From assembly GCF_003001675.1 (NCBI RefSeq), contig NZ_PVYW01000009.1, positions 228,457-292,456 on the forward strand: a stretch of DNA of 64,000 bases. Reading direction: 5' to 3'. This stretch comes from Cohnella sp. SGD-V74. Lineage in GTDB: Bacteria; Bacillota; Bacilli; Paenibacillales; Paenibacillaceae. The position numbers and the translations under genes are program-made. Shown piece by piece: positions 51,440 through 60,271 of this stretch (its first letter is position 1; every line of letters begins with the position of its first letter). The notes under the pieces were generated by a model that was not told where the DNA came from, made no database searches, and saw nothing but the letters and a program-made list of their open reading frames with translations.

Positions 51440-52090
51440 ATTGCCATCGAACTGACATCCCGTCAACAGCAAATTTTGAAGATCGTCGAGGAGGGACAGC
51501 CGATCTCCGGCGAGCTGATCGCCGAGCGGCTGAACTCGACGCGGCCCATGATCCGTTCGGACCTGGCCATGCTGGTCATGCTTCATTATTTGGAAGCCAA
51601 GCCCAAGGTGGGATACACCTTGGGCAGCGGCTTTGTACATAGCAAAGGAGCATCATCGGAGCGACTGCAGGGGATGAAGGTGCGGGACTATCAATCCGCG
51701 CCGGTCGTCATCTCCGAAACCGCGACCGTAGGAGACGCGGTCGTCTCGCTGTTTCTGGAGGATGTAGGCACGCTGTTCGTCAGCGATGCGGACGGCTGTC
51801 TGGCCGGCGTCGTGTCCCGCAAGGATCTGCTGCGGATCACGCTGGGCAACGCCGCCGCTCCGTCGATGCCGATCAGCCTGGTCATGACCCGCCAGCCGAA
51901 CATTCATACGATCGCACCGGACGATCCGCTGCTTAGCGCGGCGAGCAAAATGATCTCCTATGAAGTGGACAGCCTGCCGGTCGTCCAAGCGGCGTCGAGT
52001 GCCGCGGGCGATCCGCACAAGGTCGAGGTGGTCGGCCGAATCACGAAGACGACGATTACGAAAGCGCTGCTGGAGCTGGCGTTGGAATAG
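51440..52090 (+). CDS. ccpN: CcpN-type HTH-CBS transcriptional repressor, probable ATT start
   Basis: This repressor of gluconeogenic genes has an N-terminal winged HTH (IELTSRQQQILKIVEEGQPI and SGELIAERLNSTRPMIRSDLA) and two CBS domains (about 75-135 and 140-216). The CBS domains include VVISETATVGDAVVSLFLEDVGTLFVSD and ISYEVDSLPVVQ, and sense nucleotides. In B. subtilis CcpN represses gapB, pckA and the SR1 RNA. The only ATG/GTG/TTG start in frame is TTG 51476; it would delete part of the first helix and has no ribosome site. The protein aligns with CcpN from the ATT at 51440 (IAIEL against STIEL), which has GAGG five bases upstream and gives 216 aa, close to the 212 aa I recall for CcpN. 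Upstream the frame is closed by TGA at 51419. Confidence 0.85.
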   Translation: MAIELTSRQQQILKIVEEGQPISGELIAERLNSTRPMIRSDLAMLVMLHYLEAKPKVGYTLGSGFVHSKGASSERLQGMKVRDYQSAPVVISETATVGDAVVSLFLEDVGTLFVSDADGCLAGVVSRKDLLRITLGNAAAPSMPISLVMTRQPNIHTIAPDDPLLSAASKMISYEVDSLPVVQAASSAAGDPHKVEVVGRITKTTITKALLELALE

Positions 52091-52138
52091 CTTAGCATCG
52101 GCCATTTGATTTGTTTTAAATTTATTTTGGAAATACGC

Positions 52139-52168
52139 TTGACCCATGCAGGTTGTCCGTGATAGTAT
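52139..52168 (+). promoter_or_regulatory. tRNA-Leu promoter
   Basis: TTGACC at 52139-52144 and TAGTAT at 52163-52168 are 18 bp apart, with TG at the extended -10 position (TGATAGTAT). The start is predicted near 52175, 30 bases ahead of the tRNA. Confidence 0.6.
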
Positions 52169-52204
52169 ATTAAACGTTGACGCCAAACAACATGCAACAC
52201 AAAT

Positions 52205-52292
<88 letters not shown>

Positions 52293-52308
52293 TACCTTAT
52301 AATGAACA

Positions 52309-52348
52309 AGCTCTTGAATTGTCCTTGCGACGGTTCAGGGGCTTTTTT
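52309..52348 (+). terminator. tRNA-Leu terminator
   Basis: AGCTCTTGAA (52309-52318) pairs with TTCAGGGGCT (52334-52343), with G-U pairs, and is followed by TTTTTTG. It overlaps the end of the integrase gene on the other strand. Confidence 0.75.
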
Positions 52349-53564
52349 GCGTGGTTGGGATTTGTAAGGTGTTACTCATGACCTGCGCTGACGAAACCTT
52401 AGAGTTGTAATCCATATGAGCATAAATATTAGCCGTCGTGGAGTAATAGCTATGCCCGAGCCATTCCTGGATTTCTTTCAAGCTTATACCGTTTGCGAGC
52501 AACAAGCTCACGCAACTGTGGCGAAGATCGTGGAAACGAATATGCCTAAGCCCGTGTTTTTGAAGAACAATCGGAAAATGTTGTGTGATATATCCAGGCT
52601 TGATTCGATCTCCCAGCTTGTTCACGTAGATGTACTCTTCATATTTGTAGCAATAGGAGTCTTTGAACAAGGCACGATTTTGTTGTTCTTCTTCCCACAG
52701 CCGTTTCAAAAGTTTTAAAAAGGCAGGTACGAGCGGCAGAGTACGATAACTCGATTTATTTTTTGCACGATCCTTCTCTACAATGATCTGTCTCCCTTCA
52801 TACGATATGGAAGTGACGGTGTGACGAATGGAAATGGTCTGATGCTGAAAATTGATAGCGCTCCACTTTAATCCGACAATTTCGCTCCGTCTGAGGCCAT
52901 AGAACGAGGCCAAATACACTGCCAATTCAACAGGATCGTCCTTTACTGCTTCGAATAGCTGATTAAGTTCGTCGTTCGTGTAGTAGCTTCCCACAAACTG
53001 TTGTTTCTTAGGCCGCTCAACCTTATCTGCCGGATTGGAAGGAATCATATCCATCCGAAAGGCATGTTGCAACGCCTGACGAATATTCGCATGATACTTC
53101 TGAGCAGTGTGGGCAGTGATCTTGTACTTGTTCAGGACAAACAGATAGAAGTCTTGCAAATGCTTCGCTTGAAGTTCTTCTAGCAAAATCCCCTTTTCTT
53201 TGAAATAAGGAACAATTTTGCCCTCCACATTAAAACAATAGGCCGCATGAGTTGTTATTTCAACTTGATACTTCATCATGTAAAGCCATTCCAACATGAA
53301 ATCTGCGAACAGAATACCGGCTGGATTTTCTTCATCCGGTGTTGCTTCTTCCTTAACTGATGACGCTACTTCCTCCTCAACGGATACAGCAGGAATTTCA
53401 AAATTCTTTCGTGCTTCTTGCAGCATACCCTCTGCTCTTTTCTTGTTGCCCTTTGTAGGCAATCCTGTTGCAATCCACTTGGTTTTTCGCTTACCCTCTT
53501 CATCTTTGTAGTTCAGAACAATATAGTAATTGCCTTTCTTTTCTTGTAGGTGGCCTGCTACCAT
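52335..53564 (-). CDS. int: Tyrosine site-specific integrase
   Basis: This is a 409-residue phage/ICE-type integrase. It has an N-terminal arm-binding beta domain (GNYYIVLNYKDEEGKRKTKWIAT), a SAM-like core-binding domain (about 85-180) and a catalytic domain. The catalytic domain carries Arg225 (GLRRSE), the His345-x-x-Arg348 box (FHDLRHSCVSLL), His371 (LGHSYYSTT) and nucleophile Tyr381 (IYAHMD). An unusual acidic insert (SVEEEVASSVKEEATPDEEN) lies between the first two domains. It is transcribed toward the tRNA-Leu gene whose 3' end is the probable attachment site. The ATG is preceded by GGGAGGG. It should catalyse integration and, together with the small upstream gene, excision. Confidence 0.95.
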   Translation of the reverse strand: MVAGHLQEKKGNYYIVLNYKDEEGKRKTKWIATGLPTKGNKKRAEGMLQEARKNFEIPAVSVEEEVASSVKEEATPDEENPAGILFADFMLEWLYMMKYQVEITTHAAYCFNVEGKIVPYFKEKGILLEELQAKHLQDFYLFVLNKYKITAHTAQKYHANIRQALQHAFRMDMIPSNPADKVERPKKQQFVGSYYTNDELNQLFEAVKDDPVELAVYLASFYGLRRSEIVGLKWSAINFQHQTISIRHTVTSISYEGRQIIVEKDRAKNKSSYRTLPLVPAFLKLLKRLWEEEQQNRALFKDSYCYKYEEYIYVNKLGDRIKPGYITQHFPIVLQKHGLRHIRFHDLRHSCVSLLLANGISLKEIQEWLGHSYYSTTANIYAHMDYNSKVSSAQVMSNTLQIPTTQKSP

Positions 53565-53641
53565 TTCGTATCCCTCCCAGGATAGCAGCCCTGACTTCCT
53601 ACCATCGACACTTTCATTATAACAACGTAATCAAAAAGGAT

Positions 53642-53911
53642 TCAAAGCTGTAAAGTGTCGTGATCGCGCGGTGTGCCAAGGGCCATGATTTCCCGTAAAT
53701 AATCGATGATGCTCAGCTTCGGGATTTTATAGAAGCGACCGATGCGAAAATGGGCAATGCGACCGGACTGGAGTAACTTGCGGCCTGTTTTGGTACTGAT
53801 ACCGCCTAACATAGTACACATTTGTTCGACAGTTACGACATCGGGCATAGCCTGAAATAGAAGCTGATAAGGGGCAGTTTCAACAATAGATTGATTTTCA
53901 TCATCCGGCAT
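53642..53911 (-). CDS. Excisionase-family winged HTH protein
   Basis: This is an 89-residue DNA-binding protein with a MerR-like/HTH_17 motif: VVTVEQMCTMLGGISTKTGRKLLQSGRIAHFRIGRFYKIPKLSIIDYLREI. That is the pattern of excisionases (helix, wing RIGRFYKIP, then a recognition strand). It lies 77 bp upstream of the integrase gene on the same strand, the normal order xis-int. AAGGAG precedes the ATG. It probably directs excision of the island; a repressor function is possible. Confidence 0.85.
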   Translation of the reverse strand: MPDDENQSIVETAPYQLLFQAMPDVVTVEQMCTMLGGISTKTGRKLLQSGRIAHFRIGRFYKIPKLSIIDYLREIMALGTPRDHDTLQL

Positions 53912-54259
53912 AGGTGATCTCCTTAGTAAATACCAAAGTACATAGAGATTCAGAAATATCCCTCTACTGTCCGTTTCATTTTTTCGATGAAATCGGACGT
54001 TTCCAAGAAAAAAGTTTTTCCATGTACACTGACAACACTTTCTGAAAAATAAAGTCTTAGACCGTTGCTATTGACATTGAACTAACGTTATCCGTTTAAG
54101 ACTAAGTTTTTCTCAATGACATTCTCCTGAATCGGCTACAGTTCAGTCGAAAGTCTATTACTATCGCTATTTTGCGTTGCATGCATAAGGAGTCGTCGCT
54201 TATTCAAAAATGCTATGGTTAATGTATAATAGATTTATTGGAGGAGTGTGGGAGCTCGT
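53912..54259. promoter_or_regulatory. Divergent control region between xis-like and coiA-like genes
   Basis: No protein-coding gene is apparent. A strong hairpin GTCCG-TTTCAT/ATGAAA-T-CGGAC occupies 53969-53999. On the plus strand TTCAAA (54203-54208) and a perfect TATAAT (54225-54230), 16 bp apart, form the likely promoter of the coiA-like gene. The rest is A+T-rich sequence without clear repeats. Confidence 0.5.
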
Positions 54260-55744
54260 ATGCTGCGTTCTCGGAGTGTTTATGGTATTGATCTTTATGC
54301 CTACAGTTGTGATGAAGAATCGGCCAGACATCTTTCTAAATTAAACGAATTGCTCTGTCCAAGCTGTAACAATCCGGTCCTTTATAAAAAGGGGGAGAAG
54401 GTGTCCGCCCACTTCGCTCACAAAAGGATGGAATGTGTAGTAAATACGCATGAGCCCGAGACAGAAGCGCATATAAAAGGAAAACAACTTCTGTTTGGGT
54501 GGCTTAAGCGTGAGTTCCCTGATGCAAACATTGAGTTGGAGGTCTATATCCCTGCAACTCAACAAATAGCAGATATTTTGGTCGAGCATCTTTTGGATAA
54601 TCTTGCCGGCCAAAAGTGGGCTTTTGAATTCCAGCATAGCCCTTTATCTGAGGCAAGCTGGAGTGAGCGACATCAGCTTTACCAGAAAGCAGGTATTCAC
54701 GATTTTTGGATTATGGATGCGGATATTTACCTAAAATATTCAAAATCCGTTGAACATGCGCGATTATTCCGTGAACCGTTAGAATCTGCCTACAATCATG
54801 CCGGATTATGCTACTATTTGGACATCAACACATCAATGCTTACTATTGACTGTAACTTTATGAATTCGACCTATCGGTATCCAGGTAAACCAAAAGCAAA
54901 ACCATGGAGTTACAAGCATCATAGCCCTATAGCACATTCCACACCTTTAGAGAGTACAGAATTTATATGGCTGAAGGATTACCACTACGCCGCTCTGAGC
55001 TTTCCTGCGATTGATGACAAGGTTACTGAACGTGTTGAGCGCCAATATCAGAAATTCTGGTATGAGGAACAATTAAAACAAAAACAATTGATTGACGATC
55101 GATTAGCTCTAATTGAGAAATATTCCACTGAAAATCGAGACGAGAGGTTTTCACGCTTGTTCATGGGTGTTTTGGCTAAGAACCGATCAACAGTGGTGGA
55201 AGATATTCTATCCATGGATCCCGCTGCAATTGTTTATAAATACGAGTCTTTTGTCGAAAAAGTGGACACTTTCCTTAAAGAGCATCACTCAATTCGGGGA
55301 CAATCCGACTTACAGTCGAAAGTCATCGCTGAAATGTCGCCATTTTATAGTCAATACCCTAATCTAGAGCCCAATTTTATCGACGCGCAAGGAATGGAGT
55401 TATATGATTTTGAGTTCTTAAATGACATCGCTGGTAGCTTCACTGATTTCTTGGTAGATCGTTATAGCGATAAGCTAATGACTGCATGGACTGTGTTTGG
55501 CAATTACGACAATGAGTTGTCGAAGCTTGCAGGGTACAATCCCAAGTACATATCGAAGCGACTAGCTGATGTAAGATACTTCTTGAAGCCGCGCGGCGAA
55601 GTGACCAAAGAGGAAATAGCATCCAGATTTGTACGATGTGACTCTGTAGAAGAAGCTGAAGAGCTGATGTGTCGTATAAAAATCGAGGTGATCGAAGAGA
55701 TTGAGAACCCTTCTTGGTTAAGGGAATTGGAAGAAAAAGATTAG
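54260..55744 (+). CDS. CoiA-like competence/nuclease family protein
   Basis: This 494-residue protein has a CoiA-type N-terminal half. A treble-clef-like knuckle Cys33-x2-Cys36 (LLCPSCNNPVLYKKGEKVSA) is followed by HFAHK (51-55), then a PD-(D/E)xK-like nuclease core with Asp105 (QQIADILVE) and the EFQHSPLS motif (Glu123/Gln125). CoiA proteins promote recombination of incoming DNA during competence; related proteins are frequent on mobile elements. The long helical C-terminal half (about 230-494) is not recognisable. ATG 54260 is five bases after GGGAG; GTG 54248 would add four residues. It has its own promoter and terminator. Confidence 0.75.
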   Translation: MLRSRSVYGIDLYAYSCDEESARHLSKLNELLCPSCNNPVLYKKGEKVSAHFAHKRMECVVNTHEPETEAHIKGKQLLFGWLKREFPDANIELEVYIPATQQIADILVEHLLDNLAGQKWAFEFQHSPLSEASWSERHQLYQKAGIHDFWIMDADIYLKYSKSVEHARLFREPLESAYNHAGLCYYLDINTSMLTIDCNFMNSTYRYPGKPKAKPWSYKHHSPIAHSTPLESTEFIWLKDYHYAALSFPAIDDKVTERVERQYQKFWYEEQLKQKQLIDDRLALIEKYSTENRDERFSRLFMGVLAKNRSTVVEDILSMDPAAIVYKYESFVEKVDTFLKEHHSIRGQSDLQSKVIAEMSPFYSQYPNLEPNFIDAQGMELYDFEFLNDIAGSFTDFLVDRYSDKLMTAWTVFGNYDNELSKLAGYNPKYISKRLADVRYFLKPRGEVTKEEIASRFVRCDSVEEAEELMCRIKIEVIEEIENPSWLRELEEKD

Positions 55745-55764
55745 AATCAAGTGGGAGACACAAG

Positions 55765-55800
55765 AAAAGAAGGCCCCCTTTGTGTCTGGCCTTCTTTTTA
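55765..55800 (+). terminator. Terminator of the coiA-like gene
   Basis: AAAAGAAGGCC (55765-55775) pairs with GGCCTTCTTTTT (55788-55799) around a 12-base loop, with the T run forming part of the stem and tail. Confidence 0.8.
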
Positions 55801-55844
55801 ACGGATATTTACGAAGTGTCCCGCCCGCGAATAAGAGGGGGGGA

Positions 55845-55988
55845 TCTGTACGTGATGATGAATACGGTCAATGTGATGTAAGCGACTGGCGCGATATTGT
55901 GGCGGTCGAGTCTGGTAATATTCATAAGGCGACAAACATGGGAAATTCTCATACCATCGGACTTAGATCGGACGGTACATGTTATTAA
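55845..55988 (+). pseudogene. Fragment of an RCC1-repeat protein
   Basis: The frame reads EYGQCDVSDWRDIVAVESGN, then NSHTIGLRSDGTCY and a stop. This is one blade of the RCC1/BLIP-II type propeller (GQC-x-DVSDW-x-DIVAV-x-G...HT-x-GL-x-SDGT), normally part of proteins with many such blades. There is no start with a ribosome site and no other blade nearby, so it is a remnant left by rearrangement. Its stop abuts the convergent ATPase gene. Confidence 0.6.
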
Positions 55989-57328
55989 ATTTCTCTTCTA
56001 GACGTTAATTCAATTTGCATTTCATGAACCTTAAGTTTTCTCTTTCCACCGTCAGTTTTAATAAATACCTCATCTTTACCCGTAGAAAAAAAGTATTCAT
56101 AAGAATATGGATGAACATTAACTTCGATGATGTATCTATTCTCTATAAGTTTCATATTATCATCATAAACGTCAACTAATGAAATTGAATAAACTTGACT
56201 TGGTACAGGAGGGGATATTTGAGAAAGCTTGTTGACCACATCTCGTTTTAATTTATCTCTTTCTCTATATTCAAGCCTGACTCCCACAACAGTCCTATCA
56301 TCACTAATACCCCATAAAATTTTTCCGATTTTATTTCTCTTAACATTTAGGTATGCTACAACATATTGATCCACACTACTAATAATAGAATCAATTGGAT
56401 TTATTCCTTTAACTTCTTTAAATTCCATATCAATGTTCTCTTCGAATTCAACTTTGGAATTTATCACGTATTGAACTAAATTATTTTTGTTATTAAGGGA
56501 GTTTGAAAGTTGGTTTTTAATGAATAAATCAGAATCCCAAAAATCATAATTGAATCCATGTTTACTTCTCTTGCTGCTATCGCTGTAATTTGTTTCATGG
56601 AGTATTTCAATGGACTGTTTCAATTGTAAAGACTCTAAGTGGTAACTGCTCATAACTAGAATTATTTGTATATCCCTTGATATTGAGTCCAATAAACTCA
56701 ATAGAAGTGAAAATGAATAAGAATCAAGTAAACCTCCAAAATCATCAATTAAGATTAGCTTTTTCTTATCTTCTAATGCAAAAGACAATAGTCCCAGTAA
56801 CTTTAGAATGTATCTTTCTCCACCAGAGTTTATTAGATATGCATTTTTTACTTTTGTTTGCTCAACTCGATTAATTATATTCAGCAAAAATTGCATTGCA
56901 TCATTATCAAGCTTCAATTGGAAAAGATGTTTCTTCACAAGGTCTATATCAAAATTTAATAAATTATTTTCATGACTTATAATTATTGGCTCATACTCAC
57001 CTATATCAATTTTTCTTAGTTGGGATATTCTATCGTTAGAAACACTACGTGTGTGATTCTCTAAAAATAACTTGCCGTCTGAAGAACTCCTTATCACTTC
57101 AATTTGACTATCATGTAGCTTAAAACTCAATGAAATATGCATATCTTCTTTAGCGGATGAATTAATAGTTTTAATGGAATGTCTGCCATAAAAAACAGAC
57201 AAAATAGCACCTAATAATTGTGTTTTCCCAGATCCATTTCTACCCACAATAAAAGAAATATTTTTATTAAAGTTCATTTCAAAAGTTTTAAATGGTCCGA
57301 AGTTGTTAATCATTATTTTTTCTAGCAT
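55985..57328 (-). CDS. AAA/ABC-type ATPase fused to Schlafen AlbA_2 domain
   Basis: This is a 447-residue protein. The N-terminal half is an SMC/RecF/OLD-like ATPase: MLEKIMINNFGPFKTFEMNF opening, Walker A GRNGSGKT (Lys35), a short internal segment instead of a coiled coil, ABC signature NSGGE (167-171) and Walker B LILIDD (191-196). The C-terminal part (about 298-440) fits the AlbA_2/Schlafen domain: IDMEFKEVKG, ILWGISDDRTVVGV, then VYSISLVDVYDD and a YFFSTGKDEVFIKTDGGKRKL end. AlbA_2 domains bind nucleic acid and in Schlafens act as tRNA nucleases. GAGGGAG precedes the ATG. Base use is much more A+T-rich than the core genes. A defence role is a reasonable guess, not shown. Confidence 0.75.
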   Translation of the reverse strand: MLEKIMINNFGPFKTFEMNFNKNISFIVGRNGSGKTQLLGAILSVFYGRHSIKTINSSAKEDMHISLSFKLHDSQIEVIRSSSDGKLFLENHTRSVSNDRISQLRKIDIGEYEPIIISHENNLLNFDIDLVKKHLFQLKLDNDAMQFLLNIINRVEQTKVKNAYLINSGGERYILKLLGLLSFALEDKKKLILIDDFGGLLDSYSFSLLLSLLDSISRDIQIILVMSSYHLESLQLKQSIEILHETNYSDSSKRSKHGFNYDFWDSDLFIKNQLSNSLNNKNNLVQYVINSKVEFEENIDMEFKEVKGINPIDSIISSVDQYVVAYLNVKRNKIGKILWGISDDRTVVGVRLEYRERDKLKRDVVNKLSQISPPVPSQVYSISLVDVYDDNMKLIENRYIIEVNVHPYSYEYFFSTGKDEVFIKTDGGKRKLKVHEMQIELTSRREI

Positions 57329-57802
57329 AAGATCTCCCTCTTCTCCAAAAATAAATTGAAAACAAAGATGACCTTCCGTTCATGCTATGTTAGACAATGT
57401 ATGTTGGCTTCTTGGTGTTCTGATTCTGACGTAAAAGGAATTTTGGATTACTACATACCATAATCATACCATCAACTTGGAATAAATTTTTGTCCTCATT
57501 TGAGATAAGGCACGAATGATCTTCAACTATTTTACTCGTTCTTAATACTGTTTCTAGCTGATGCTATATTTTCTCAGCCTACGAGTTTAATGGTTCAGTT
57601 ACTCTTAACAGTAGTTCCTTTAATAAACCGTCGCAGTATCGAACTCTCTATTTCGAGTTTGGTACTGCGTTTTTTATGTCCGATTTTTTTGAAAGAAGGG
57701 TCCGGTTTGACTTCAAAAATGAAACGGATGGTAGAGGGACACGACCTCGACCGTTCTTTGACAATTACATAACCACTCATCCGGTACGTTCCCCGCATGC
57801 CT
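57329..57802. other. Region without clear gene; left part of ORF interrupted by IS21
   Basis: No confident gene lies here. 57629-57675 is a terminator-like hairpin (CGCAGTA-TCGAACTC pairing with GAGTTTGGTACTGCG, then TTTTTT on the plus strand). A minus-strand frame ending at 57595 is open to 57802. If the IS21 element and one TGCCT are removed, it continues in the same frame through 60395-60461 (giving ARTQIKDGRGAPAKWLSLSG and then MRGTYRMSGYVIVKERS) until TAG. A plus-strand frame from ATG 57676 (MSDFFERRVRFDFKNETDGR, then GTRPRPFFDN) is an alternative. Neither is recognised and both could be chance. Confidence 0.35.
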
Positions 57803-57970
57803 TGAATATTTCGGAGCCATAGAGCCATTGAGTTAATGAGTGAGAGCCACCTTGTTAATGAAATAGAGCCACGATGTTAATCGTGAGAGCCACACCGCTG
57901 AATGTCTCCACTACAATGGAGGCATGCGTATCCGGAAGCGGAACGCAAATTTACAGCGGGAGGTCACCGA

Positions 57971-59524
57971 ATGACCAAGTATCGAGACATTTTGCGGCTG
58001 AGCAGCATGGGGCTCAGCCAGCGGAGCATTGCATCAAGTTGCCAATGCTCGCGAAACACCGTATCCGAGGTGTTGAGTCGTGCAAGTGAGAGGGAACTGA
58101 CTTGGCCGCTACCTGAGGATGTAGCGGATGCGGATCTGCAGTATCTGCTTTTCCCCGAAAAAGCGCAGGTCTCCTCACGAAAAATCCCGGATGTCGAATA
58201 CATCCATCGGGAATTGGCTAAAAGCGGCGTCACGCTCAGTCTGCTTTGGAGCGAGTATTGCGAGGTATGCCGGTTAAGTCACGAAATCCCATTGAAGTAT
58301 ACGCAATTCTGCAACTACTACCGCAAATACGCTGCGACGACGAAAGCCACAATGCATATTCAGCGCAAGCCTGGTGAGCAACTGGAAGTCGACTGGGCTG
58401 GCCAGACAGCGAAAATCGTAGATGTCGAAACGGGCGAACTGCTCCCGGTCTACATCTTCGTCGCCGCACTGTCTTGCAGTCAGTACGCTTACGTGGAGGG
58501 CTTCTTGTCCCAGAATCAAGAAAGCTGGATTACGGCTCATGTCAACGCATTTGCTTATTTCGGCGGCGTTACTAAAATACTCGTGCCGGACAACCTCAAG
58601 ACCGGCGTCGAAAAATCCTCCTGGTATTCTCCCGTTATTAACAAGACGTATCACGAAATGGCGGAGCATTACGGTACGGCCGTCATCCCCGCTCGTGTTC
58701 GCAAGCCTAAGGACAAGCCCGGCGTCGAAGGCACGGTCGGCATCATTTCCACTTGGATTCTGGCTGCATTGCGCCAGCAAACCTTCTTTACATTGACAGA
58801 ACTGAACTTAGCCATCGATGAGAAGTTGACGTCGTTCAATAAACGACCGTTTCAGAAAAAGCAAGGTAGCCGCCTGAGCGCGTTTCTTGACGAGGAGAAA
58901 CACGCCCTATTGCCGCTGCCCCCTTCTGCGTACGAGTGCGCCACCTGGAAAGTCGCTACCGTACAGTTTAATTATCACATAGCTGTCGACAAGATGCATT
59001 ACAGCGTTCCCTATGAATATATCAAGCACAAGGTAGACGTGCGCATTACCCGCGGCGTGATCGAGGTTTTTTACAACCATCATCGCATCTGTTCGCATCC
59101 TCGTCTCTACGGCCGCTCCGGACAATATCACACACTTGCCGACCACATGCCGGACAAGCATAAGCAGTACGTTCAGTGGAACGCCGAGCGTTTCATCGCT
59201 TGGGCGGAGAAACTCGGACCCTACACGACTACGGTTATCCGAGCCCTACTAACCGGACATCGCGTTGAGCAACAGGGATACAAGGCTTGTATGGGGCTTC
59301 TTAAGCTCGCAGACAGATATTCGCTTGTTCGCGTAGAATCCGCCTGTGAGAAAGCGCTGAGCTATACGCCGAACCCCAGCTTTAAGCATGTCAGCACCAT
59401 TCTCAAGTCCGGTCAGGACATGGTAGTGGCGGAGCAAGCGACAGCGGCAGATATCGACTCTGGCAATCGCCCCTCAAATCCGCATGGCTTCACGCGTGGC
59501 GCAAGTTATTACGGGAGGAACTAG
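57971..59524 (+). CDS. istA: IS21-family transposase IstA
   Basis: This is a 517-residue DDE transposase. The N-terminal HTH is MTKYRDILRLSSMGLSQRSI, followed by CSRNTVSEVLSRA. The catalytic core has Asp141 (EVDWAGQ), Asp207 (LVPDNLKTGV) and Glu253 (GVEGTVG), in the DDE spacing of the family. A C-terminal Mu-like beta-barrel region (YSVPYEYIKHKVDVRITRGVIEVF) follows. ATG 57971 is preceded by GGGAGGT; the longer frame from 57902 includes terminal-repeat sequence and is rejected. It ends three bases before istB. No frameshift or internal stop is seen, so it should be active. Confidence 0.96.
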   Translation: MTKYRDILRLSSMGLSQRSIASSCQCSRNTVSEVLSRASERELTWPLPEDVADADLQYLLFPEKAQVSSRKIPDVEYIHRELAKSGVTLSLLWSEYCEVCRLSHEIPLKYTQFCNYYRKYAATTKATMHIQRKPGEQLEVDWAGQTAKIVDVETGELLPVYIFVAALSCSQYAYVEGFLSQNQESWITAHVNAFAYFGGVTKILVPDNLKTGVEKSSWYSPVINKTYHEMAEHYGTAVIPARVRKPKDKPGVEGTVGIISTWILAALRQQTFFTLTELNLAIDEKLTSFNKRPFQKKQGSRLSAFLDEEKHALLPLPPSAYECATWKVATVQFNYHIAVDKMHYSVPYEYIKHKVDVRITRGVIEVFYNHHRICSHPRLYGRSGQYHTLADHMPDKHKQYVQWNAERFIAWAEKLGPYTTTVIRALLTGHRVEQQGYKACMGLLKLADRYSLVRVESACEKALSYTPNPSFKHVSTILKSGQDMVVAEQATAADIDSGNRPSNPHGFTRGASYYGRN

Positions 59525-59527
59525 TCA

Positions 59528-60271
59528 ATGGCGGGCGAGACGACAATCAGCAAACTCATTAGCATGAAGCTTAGCGTAATGGCAGAACAATTCCGAGAGC
59601 AGATACAGACGCCGTCGTTTGGTTCCCTATCCTTTGAAGAAAGGCTTGGACTTCTTGTCGACGCAGAGTGGATCCGGCGGAAGAACAATCACCTGGACAA
59701 GCTCATCAAGAAGGCGACACTTCGTTATCCAAACGCCTGCGTTGAAGATATCGAATACCATGTAGACCGGAGGCTGGATCAAGCTCAAATTCTGCGTTTA
59801 TCTACCGGCAACTTCGTTCATGAGAAGCATAATGTCATTATCATGGGTGCATCCGGTGCCGGGAAAACCTATATCGGCTGCGCGCTGGGGATCTCCGCTT
59901 GTCGGCAGTTCTTAGCTACCAGATACATCCGACTGCCAGAGCTATTGACCGATTTAGCTGTAGCTCGTGGTGAAGGCACATACAAGAAAGTGATCGCCCA
60001 GTACAAGAAGGTCAGCTTGCTCATTCTCGACGAGTGGCTACTCGTTTCGCTTACCGCGACCGAATCCCGCGACTTGCTTGAGATCATTGAAGCGCGTCAT
60101 CAGAACGCCTCGACGATCTTTATCTCGCAATTTGCACCGGAAGGCTGGCACGAGAAGATCAACGAACAAACAATGGCCGATGCGATACTCGACCGTATCG
60201 TGCATAATTCGTATCACATGCTCATTGACGGCGAGGATTCCATGCGCAAGAGAAAAGGGCTGCCGACGTAA
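59528..60271 (+). CDS. istB: IS21-family helper ATPase IstB
   Basis: This is a 247-residue DnaC/IstB-type AAA+ ATPase that assembles on target DNA and stimulates IstA. It has an N-terminal helical domain (FEERLGLLVDAEWIRRKNNH), Walker A GASGAGKTY, Walker B LLILDEWL, and sensor region STIFISQFAPEGWHEKI followed by DAILDRIVHNSYHMLIDGEDSMRKRKG. The DEW in place of the commoner DE[LF]G after Walker B is a minor variation. The ATG lies four bases after the istA stop; the two are one operon. Intact. Confidence 0.96.
   Translation: MAGETTISKLISMKLSVMAEQFREQIQTPSFGSLSFEERLGLLVDAEWIRRKNNHLDKLIKKATLRYPNACVEDIEYHVDRRLDQAQILRLSTGNFVHEKHNVIIMGASGAGKTYIGCALGISACRQFLATRYIRLPELLTDLAVARGEGTYKKVIAQYKKVSLLILDEWLLVSLTATESRDLLEIIEARHQNASTIFISQFAPEGWHEKINEQTMADAILDRIVHNSYHMLIDGEDSMRKRKGLPT

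Noticed and set aside
51418..51642. ATG-started frame overlapping the 5' end of ccpN
   Set aside because: It is out of frame with the HTH-CBS sequence and ends shortly after. The protein motifs are in the frame starting at ATT 51440.
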